A stretch of DNA of 10,526 nucleotides. It comes from Acidobacteriota bacterium (lineage in GTDB: Bacteria > Acidobacteriota > Terriglobia > UBA7540). This document shows positions 6,284-10,526 of this stretch, one piece after another. Numbering within the stretch: the first letter of the stretch is position 1; each line of letters begins with the position of its first letter. The stretch spans positions 1-10,526 of the forward strand of contig JAKAWO010000083.1 in assembly GCA_021827255.1 (NCBI GenBank). Direction: 5' to 3'. The notes under the pieces are model-generated. The model was not told the origin of the DNA, ran no database searches, and saw only the letters and a list, made by a program, of their open reading frames with translations. The position numbers and the translations under genes were made by a program.

Positions 6284-7534
6284 CACTCCGACGACAAGCA
6301 GCCATCCATAGACCGGCGCGTACTCGAGCGCCAGCATCAGCAGCGAGTTACGGTAAGGCAGTCCGGCGGCGTAGGCGACCACGGGCGAATAGCCGAGCAC
6401 GCAAGTTACGCTCATCAGCAGCAACGGCAGGCTGGGCTCGACACACAGAAAAGGCGCGAGCCACGTAAAGTACCAGGGAAAAGCGTTCGGCGAGACGAAC
6501 AGCAAACCCGCCAGGATCACCAGGCACGCCCGTGCCGGCTCGAGCCGGCGCCTGAGCGCATAGACCACCAGTCCCAGCGCCAGCGTCACCGCGATGAGTT
6601 CGGCTTGCGCTCTGGAATTGCCCGCCAGGCGCAAGAGGCGAAACAGGCTGTCATTTCCTTCCCATCCCGCGGCATAATCGGAAAATCCCTTGTCAAGCCC
6701 CCAGCCCGCGCTGCGAAAGGGAAAATAGGCGAGCGCTGCCAGGGCGATAAAAAGGCCCGCGTAGGCCCATCGGGTTCGCTTCAGAAAAATCGGCAAAAAA
6801 ATTGCCGAAAACAATTTTGAAAGGAATGAGAACGTCAAAAAAATGATTGAGATCGCCCCTCGGCCGAGTATGATAAAATAGAGACTTAAGGCGAGCGTGA
6901 AGACAGCCAGTGAGTCGTGATGCCCCGAAAGGGCGAAGGATACGATCACCGCGGGGTTCCAGGCATATATTAGAGCGCGATGGAGCGGTTGCTTCAGGGC
7001 GCTGAGGAGAAGCAAAACGATTGCCAATGTGGCTAGATCCAGCGCGGTGAAGGCGCGTTTGAGGTCCTGAACTGTGGCGAGCCGGGCAAACAGCCACTCG
7101 CTCAAAGGCGGATAAATCGTCGGCACGAACCGGCCAGTGGCAATCGGATGGCGAAGATTTTGAAACCGTGCCAGCCGCCTCATCGCTGGATAGACTGTGT
7201 AGGGATTGATTCCGGCGCGCTCCACGCGGCCGTCCCACTGGTACCGGTAAACGTCTTCGGTGAGGGAAGGCCGCGCCGGAAGGAGCGCGAGACGCGCCAG
7301 AACACCGGCGCCAAGGATAATGGCGAGCGGCGCGCCGCCCAGTGATATATTTTCAACGGCGAAAGTCCCGGAGAGATAGATGAGTCCCGCTAGCAGCATC
7401 AAGGCGATGAACTCCGGGACGTGCGCCGGGAGGTTCTGCTCTCGGCCGATTGCGAAAAAGATCGCGGTCAAGCCGGAGCCTAAACCCGCGAACCCCAACG
7501 TTCCTCGCCATGTCGAGGCGCCGGTTATCTTCAT
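6260..7534 (-). CDS. GT-C family integral-membrane glycosyltransferase (GT87/MptA-B-like)
   Basis: This is a 424-residue, strongly hydrophobic protein with about ten or more transmembrane segments. The first large loop carries TEDVYRYQWDGRVERAGINPY (92-112). This is the conserved Asp-containing loop of GT-C enzymes that use polyprenyl-phosphate sugars; mycobacterial MptA/MptB-type mannosyltransferases have a closely similar D-x-Y-R-Y-x-W-D-G-R-x-x-x-x-G-I-N-P-Y motif. Asp94 is the candidate catalytic base. Further GT-C features are PTIYPPLSEWLFA (138-150), SGHHDSLAVF (203-212), a Lys after a hydrophobic helix (LSKLFS, 238-243) and FPWYFTWLAPF (352-362). The likely role is transfer of a sugar from a lipid carrier to an acceptor on the outer face of the inner membrane; donor and acceptor are unknown. 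The ATG at 7534 is the only sensible start, with a weak ribosome binding site. It is divergent from the GT2 synthase by 76 bases, so the two may share a regulatory region. Confidence 0.75.
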   Translation of the reverse strand: MKITGASTWRGTLGFAGLGSGLTAIFFAIGREQNLPAHVPEFIALMLLAGLIYLSGTFAVENISLGGAPLAIILGAGVLARLALLPARPSLTEDVYRYQWDGRVERAGINPYTVYPAMRRLARFQNLRHPIATGRFVPTIYPPLSEWLFARLATVQDLKRAFTALDLATLAIVLLLLSALKQPLHRALIYAWNPAVIVSFALSGHHDSLAVFTLALSLYFIILGRGAISIIFLTFSFLSKLFSAIFLPIFLKRTRWAYAGLFIALAALAYFPFRSAGWGLDKGFSDYAAGWEGNDSLFRLLRLAGNSRAQAELIAVTLALGLVVYALRRRLEPARACLVILAGLLFVSPNAFPWYFTWLAPFLCVEPSLPLLLMSVTCVLGYSPVVAYAAGLPYRNSLLMLALEYAPVYGWLLVVGVKRVREAG

Positions 7535-7610
7535 TTAACGTTTCCGACTCTCTGGCAACACTGGCTTGAGCGCCTGAATTTCAAATACTTCGGTCAAGGT
7601 CGAAATCTCC
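7535..7610. promoter_or_regulatory. Short divergent promoter region between the two glycosyltransferase genes
   Basis: Seventy-six bases separate the start codons of two divergently transcribed sugar-transferase genes, so promoters for both should lie here and may overlap. I cannot assign convincing -35 and -10 boxes. The only sign of a ribosome binding site for the plus-strand gene is CAAGG at 7595-7599. Confidence 0.4.
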
Positions 7611-9251
7611 ATGACGTTTCCGCTGCTCGCCGCCTTCATTGCCCACTCCAACCCCGTGGCGCGCTATTTTTACTTGCTTTTCCACAAGGACCCGTTCCGA
7701 GGCATCTACCAGCCGAACGCCTTTGACCTCTCAATTGAGATTCCCTACTTTACCATCCTCATCATTCTCTCGTTGTACGGGATGCACCGTTATTGTCTGA
7801 CCTATCTCTATCTCAAGAATCGGCGTAATGCGCCGAAGCCAACGAAGGAATTCGCAGAGCTCCCGCGCGTGACCGTGCAACTGCCGGTCTATAACGAGCG
7901 TTACGTGGTAGAGCGGCTGCTGGAGGCGGCTTCGCAGCTCGATTATCCGCGCGACCGTCTGGAGATCCAAGTGCTCGACGATTCCACCGACGAGACGCGC
8001 CTGGTCTTGTCCCGCTTGGTCAGCGAGTACGTGCGCAACGGCATCCCTATGACGTATTTGCATCGCGACCACCGGCGCGGCTTCAAGGCGGGGGCGCTCG
8101 AAGCAGGGCTCGGACGTTCGACCGGCGAGTTCATTGCCATTTTTGACGCCGACTTCGTTCCTCCACCCGGGATTCTGCGCCGCATGGTCCACTACTTCAC
8201 CGATCCCAAGGTGGGCATGGTGCAAGGCCGCTGGACGTGGATCAACCAGGATTACTCGGCCCTCACCCAGGTCGAGGCCATCATGCTGGACGGGCATTTC
8301 ATCGTCGAGCATGGTGGCAGGAATTTTTCCGGCCGCTTCTTCAACTTCAATGGCACTGCTGGCATGTGGCGGCGGGCCGCGATTGAAGATGCCGGTGGCT
8401 GGGAGCACGACACTCTCACCGAGGACAGCGATTTGAGCTACCGTGCCCAGCTCCGGGGGTGGAAATTCATCTATGATCCTGCCATCGTCTGCCCCTCCGA
8501 GCTTCCCGTGGAGATGAGCAGCTTCAAAACTCAGCAGGCGCGCTGGGCCAAAGGGCTGATTCAGGTGGCGAAAAAGACTCTGCCGGCGGTGTGGAAAAGC
8601 GATCAGCGGCTCGCCATCAAGATCGAAGCCACCTTTCACCTTACAGCCAATCTCGCTTACCCGTTGATGGTCGCCTTCTCGCTGATCCTCTTGCCCGCCA
8701 TGATCGTGCGCTTTTATCAGGGCTGGTTCCAAATGCTTTATCTCGATTTGCCCTTATTTATCGCCTCCACCTGCACGGTCTCCGGCTTTTACATTGTCGC
8801 CGAGCGCGCCCTCTATCCGCGCGATTGGTGGAAGCGCATGGTTTACATTCCGTTCTTGATGGCGACCGGAATCGGGTTGGCCGTGTCGAACGCCAAAGCC
8901 GTGATCGAGGCGCTCCTCGGCAAGCCCTCGGAATTCGTTCGCACGCCCAAGTACCGGGTGGAGGGACGTCTGGGGGGTTGGGAACGAAAAAAATACGTAG
9001 GTCGCAAGATGGGCTGGGTCCCACTGGTCGAGCTGGCCTTGGCAGCTTATTTTTTGGCGGTGACGAACTATGCGATTTCCGTTGAAAACTATCTTACGGC
9101 CCCCTTTTTGGCTCTATTTTTCATCGGGTACGCGTATATGGGTTCCATGTCCTTGCTACAAACGCCGTTGCGTCGGCTCTGGGCGGCTCTGCCATCCCTC
9201 GCCGGCGAGCGTTTGCGCCGCGCCGAGCCAGCCACAGAACGCCTCGGCTGA
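7611..9251 (+). CDS. Processive GT2 family glycosyltransferase, CslA mannan-synthase-like
   Basis: This is a 546-residue membrane synthase. One N-terminal transmembrane helix (about 45-66) precedes the cytosolic catalytic domain. All the processive GT2 motifs are present: VQLPVYNE (89-96), VLDDSTDET with the UDP/GDP-sugar Asp pair (121-129), HRRGFKAGAL (154-163), the metal-binding D-A-D at 179-181, FNFNGTAGMWRR (245-255), T-E-D at 270-272 with the catalytic Asp272, and Q-Q-A-R-W at 308-312. About four or five C-terminal helices follow (near 349-368, 376-396, 409-429, 472-488 and 494-515), with an FVRTPKY element at 442-448. DDSTDET, DGHF, FNGTAGVW-type and TEDSDL sequences match plant CslA (glucomannan synthase) better than bacterial cellulose synthase, and there is no PilZ domain. 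The product is probably a beta-linked hexan or a glycolipid; the sugar is not readable from sequence. The start at 7611 has only a weak ribosome binding site. Confidence 0.8.
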   Translation: MTFPLLAAFIAHSNPVARYFYLLFHKDPFRGIYQPNAFDLSIEIPYFTILIILSLYGMHRYCLTYLYLKNRRNAPKPTKEFAELPRVTVQLPVYNERYVVERLLEAASQLDYPRDRLEIQVLDDSTDETRLVLSRLVSEYVRNGIPMTYLHRDHRRGFKAGALEAGLGRSTGEFIAIFDADFVPPPGILRRMVHYFTDPKVGMVQGRWTWINQDYSALTQVEAIMLDGHFIVEHGGRNFSGRFFNFNGTAGMWRRAAIEDAGGWEHDTLTEDSDLSYRAQLRGWKFIYDPAIVCPSELPVEMSSFKTQQARWAKGLIQVAKKTLPAVWKSDQRLAIKIEATFHLTANLAYPLMVAFSLILLPAMIVRFYQGWFQMLYLDLPLFIASTCTVSGFYIVAERALYPRDWWKRMVYIPFLMATGIGLAVSNAKAVIEALLGKPSEFVRTPKYRVEGRLGGWERKKYVGRKMGWVPLVELALAAYFLAVTNYAISVENYLTAPFLALFFIGYAYMGSMSLLQTPLRRLWAALPSLAGERLRRAEPATERLG

Positions 9252-9291
9252 CAGGCCTATCCGTGGCCGCTCCGCTGACCTCCGAGAACCT

Positions 9292-9320
9292 TGCGCACGA
9301 CCGGAAACATCAAATATATA
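9292..9320 (+). promoter_or_regulatory. Candidate sigma-70 promoter for the small two-CXXC protein
   Basis: TTGCGC (9292-9297) and TATATA (9315-9320) are separated by 17 bases, 44 bases before the ATG at 9364. The -10 lies in the only strongly A/T-rich patch of the gap. The -35 box is poor (three of six), so this is tentative. I see no terminator after the preceding GT2 gene, so read-through from it is also possible. Confidence 0.4.
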
Positions 9321-9348
9321 TGGACTGGCCGCTGTGCTGAAGACCACG

Positions 9349-9354
9349 AAAGGA
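9349..9354 (+). promoter_or_regulatory. Ribosome binding site of the small two-CXXC protein gene
   Basis: AAAGGA lies nine bases before the ATG at 9364. It decides for a 63-residue protein over the much longer frame open from 9070, whose upstream part only overlaps the GT2 coding sequence out of frame. Confidence 0.7.
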
Positions 9355-9363
9355 CGGATTTTT

Positions 9364-9555
9364 ATGATGCCGAATTATCCTCTGACCCGCTGTCCTAAGT
9401 GTCACAAAGCGTTCCGCCAGGAACTGCACGACGCCTCGCGGTCTCTTTCCGAACTCTCCTTGGTCACTTGCCCTTTCTGTGGCCACAGTTTTCCGCGTTT
9501 TCCCATTGAGGCTCCCTCGCATTCGACCAAGCCCGACCGCCCTTCCGACCGATAA
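9364..9555 (+). CDS. Small zinc-ribbon-like protein (two CXXC motifs), function unknown
   Basis: The protein is 63 residues. C-P-K-C at 10-13 and C-P-F-C-G-H at 36-41 are separated by 22 residues, the arrangement of a zinc ribbon or treble-clef-like knuckle. The second knuckle ends H-S-F-P-R-F. The section between them is helical and polar. The last 15 residues are Pro/Ser/Lys-rich and likely disordered. There is no signal peptide, so it is cytosolic. An AAAGGA ribosome binding site and a preceding A/T-rich candidate promoter make a real gene likely despite its size. The two ATG codons at 9364 and 9367 are adjacent; either may be used. I do not recognise a named family. It could bind zinc and act as a nucleic-acid or protein adaptor, but that is only inference from the Cys pairs. 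Confidence 0.65.
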   Translation: MMPNYPLTRCPKCHKAFRQELHDASRSLSELSLVTCPFCGHSFPRFPIEAPSHSTKPDRPSDR

Positions 9556-9660
9556 TCCGGGGGCGATGAGCCGGGATCGCGGCCTGACCGGTCTGGTCAC
9601 CACGAAGGGTGAAAATGGCCGTGGGCGATTCACGCGGCTTCAACAGCGCGCTTGTTTTTG

Positions 9661-9666
9661 AAGGAG
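9661..9666 (+). promoter_or_regulatory. Ribosome binding site of the GNAT gene
   Basis: AAGGAG lies nine bases before the ATG at 9676. It fixes that start over the TTG at 9652, which lies upstream of the site. Confidence 0.8.
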
Positions 9667-9675
9667 AACGGACAC

Positions 9676-10296
9676 ATGGAGTCTTTGGTATTGACGGGCA
9701 AACACGTCTGTCTTGAGCCACTGGAACAGCGCCACCGGGACGACCTGATGGCCGCGCTCGCCGGTGACTCTTCGCTTTATCAATGGACCTTCGTTCCCCG
9801 GACAACGGAGGAGGCCACAAAATACATCCAAACCGCGTTGGAGTGGAGCGGCGCGGGCACTTCGGTGCCGTTTGCGACCGTCCGGGCGAAGGATGGAGTC
9901 GTGATCGGTTCGACGCGCTTTTTTAATCTCGAACGATGGCCCTGGCCCCCCGGCCACCCTCGGGAAGGCCGCGGCCTTCCCGACATATGTGAAATCGGCT
10001 ACACGTGGCTCGCCCCTTCAGCGATCCGGACAGCGGCCAATACCGAAGCCAAGCTGCTGATGCTGACCCATGCGTTCGAGGTTTGGCAGGTGCTTCGCGT
10101 CAGCTTCCACACTGATGTCCGCAACCTGCGCTCACGCGCCGCGCTTGAACGGATCGGCGGACGATTGGAGGGCACGTTCCGCGCTCACCGGCTCGCTTCT
10201 GATTTCACGCCGCGAGACTCCGCCCGTTATTCGATCCTGGCTGCCGAGTGGCCAGGAGTAAAGGAACGTCTGGATCCCCTCGTCAATCAAGAATGA
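9676..10296 (+). CDS. GNAT family N-acetyltransferase (RimJ/RimL type)
   Basis: The protein is 206 residues, a normal length for the Acetyltransf_3 branch of GNAT. It opens with LTGKHVCLEPLEQRHRDDL (6-24), the usual first strand and helix. VIGSTRFFNLERW (76-88) forms the central strands, and EIGYTWLAPSAIRTAANTEA (106-125) is the characteristic strand, turn and acetyl-CoA-binding helix of this subfamily. RVSFHTDVRNLRSRAALERIGG (141-162) is the Asn-containing motif near the cofactor thiol and the following helix, and a DSARYSILAAEWPGVKERL end completes the fold. It acetylates an amino group using acetyl-CoA in the cytosol; ribosomal-protein N-termini are the substrates of the best-known relatives, but the target here cannot be read. 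The insert at about 88-105 is usual for this subgroup. Codons 96-103 span a perfect 24-base DNA palindrome. It lies 120 bases after the small two-CXXC gene. Confidence 0.85.
   Translation: MESLVLTGKHVCLEPLEQRHRDDLMAALAGDSSLYQWTFVPRTTEEATKYIQTALEWSGAGTSVPFATVRAKDGVVIGSTRFFNLERWPWPPGHPREGRGLPDICEIGYTWLAPSAIRTAANTEAKLLMLTHAFEVWQVLRVSFHTDVRNLRSRAALERIGGRLEGTFRAHRLASDFTPRDSARYSILAAEWPGVKERLDPLVNQE
9960..9983. repeat. Perfect 24-base palindrome inside the GNAT gene
   Basis: Each half is twelve bases: TCGGGAAGGCCG at 9960-9971, followed immediately by its exact reverse complement at 9972-9983. There is no loop, so as DNA it is a true palindrome with a central SacII-type core (CCGCGG), and as RNA it can form a strong hairpin. 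It encodes residues around P-R-E-G-R-G-L-P in a variable loop of the acetyltransferase. Confidence 0.85.
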
Positions 10297-10526
10297 TTGA
10301 GCTTGGACTATTCGCCCTGCGGCGATATGACAGGTGTGTCCACGCATTGAAGAATCGAGTCGCCAATCGGACGCGAGAAGGAGAGCGCGAGGGCGATGCA
10401 CGCGCCGTCAGCAGCCGATGTAGGCACGGCATCGTTCCAAAACCATGCCCCGCAGCCAGGAGTGCACTGACGGTGGCTGCCGACGTTGCTTTCCCACAAC
10501 GGTATGATTAAGAATTGAATTCGAAG
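10297..10526. other. Right-hand flank without a supportable gene
   Basis: On the minus strand a frame is open from the right edge to a TAG at 10308-10310. It has no ATG and no ribosome binding site in the window, and I do not recognise its translation. If real, it would be the C-terminal end of a gene starting beyond 10526. TATGAT at 10503-10508 looks like a -10 box on the plus strand but has no matching -35. A weak stem TCGCC/GGCGA lies at 10311-10324, just after the GNAT stop, without a T-tract. CCGTCAG (10405-10411) and CTGACGG (10467-10473) form a seven-base inverted repeat 55 bases apart. Confidence 0.3.

Noticed and set aside
7731..8732. 333-codon minus-strand frame opposite the GT2 synthase
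   Set aside because: The plus strand carries every GT2 motif in order. The antisense translation is a His/Asp-rich shadow with no domain.
9070..9363. Extension of the two-CXXC protein upstream to 9070
   Set aside because: It overlaps the end of the GT2 gene out of frame, while a ribosome binding site and A/T-rich promoter-like stretch support the start at 9364.
9585..9599. TGACC/GGTCA inverted repeat between the two-CXXC and GNAT genes
   Set aside because: Only five base pairs and no T-tract; common by chance in GC-rich DNA.
1..10526. Mobile elements, CRISPR arrays, tRNA genes, or defence or toxin-antitoxin modules
   Set aside because: I looked for transposase or integrase motifs, spaced direct repeats, tRNA-like cloverleaf ends and short toxin-like pairs and found none.

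Overview
The window is GC-rich bacterial chromosomal DNA, roughly 60% GC by eye. It has Tat export, a lipoprotein outer-membrane channel and a Spy/CpxP-like periplasmic protein, so the host is Gram-negative. The gene mix (a GHL6/GH42-like Tat-exported protein, a membrane-anchored GH113-type protein, and a CslA-like GT2 beside a GT-C enzyme) resembles what I know from Verrucomicrobiota and Acidobacteriota. That assignment is inference; no marker gene here fixes the phylum. I see no mobile element, CRISPR array, tRNA or rRNA.

Left half, minus strand, read from right to left. A Tat-exported 705-residue putative glycoside hydrolase (5332 to 3215) is followed by a polytopic membrane protein with a GH113-type catalytic barrel at its C-terminus (3092 to 1323). 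Next come a 109-residue membrane protein of unknown function (1286 to 957) and, after a 181-base leader, the start of a TolC/CusC-type outer-membrane efflux lipoprotein that runs off the left edge (775 to 1). The first three lie close enough to be co-transcribed. The efflux gene may have its own promoter or a leader control.

Middle. Divergent from the Tat protein, across about 300 bases of noncoding DNA, lies a small secreted Spy/CpxP-like protein with a Met/Arg-rich N-terminal segment (5630 to 6217). It converges on a GT-C family integral-membrane glycosyltransferase (7534 to 6260). A hairpin terminator between them contains the stop codon of the convergent gene in its loop.

Right half. Divergent from the GT-C enzyme by 76 bases is a processive GT2 synthase resembling plant CslA mannan synthases (7611 to 9251). 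It is followed by a 63-residue two-CXXC protein (9364 to 9555) with a candidate promoter and a good ribosome binding site, then a RimJ/RimL-type GNAT acetyltransferase (9676 to 10296) carrying a perfect 24-base palindrome inside its coding sequence. The last 230 bases hold no gene I can support.

Taken together, the window has two themes. One is polysaccharide making and trimming: a GT2 synthase, a polyprenyl-phosphate-sugar type GT-C, a GH113-type barrel tethered to the membrane, and a Tat-exported glycosidase-like protein. The other is envelope or metal stress: the TolC/CusC lipoprotein, its small membrane neighbour and the Spy-like protein. Each family is known. The least described items are the membrane-domain/GH113 fusion, the small membrane protein ahead of the efflux gene, and the small two-CXXC protein.
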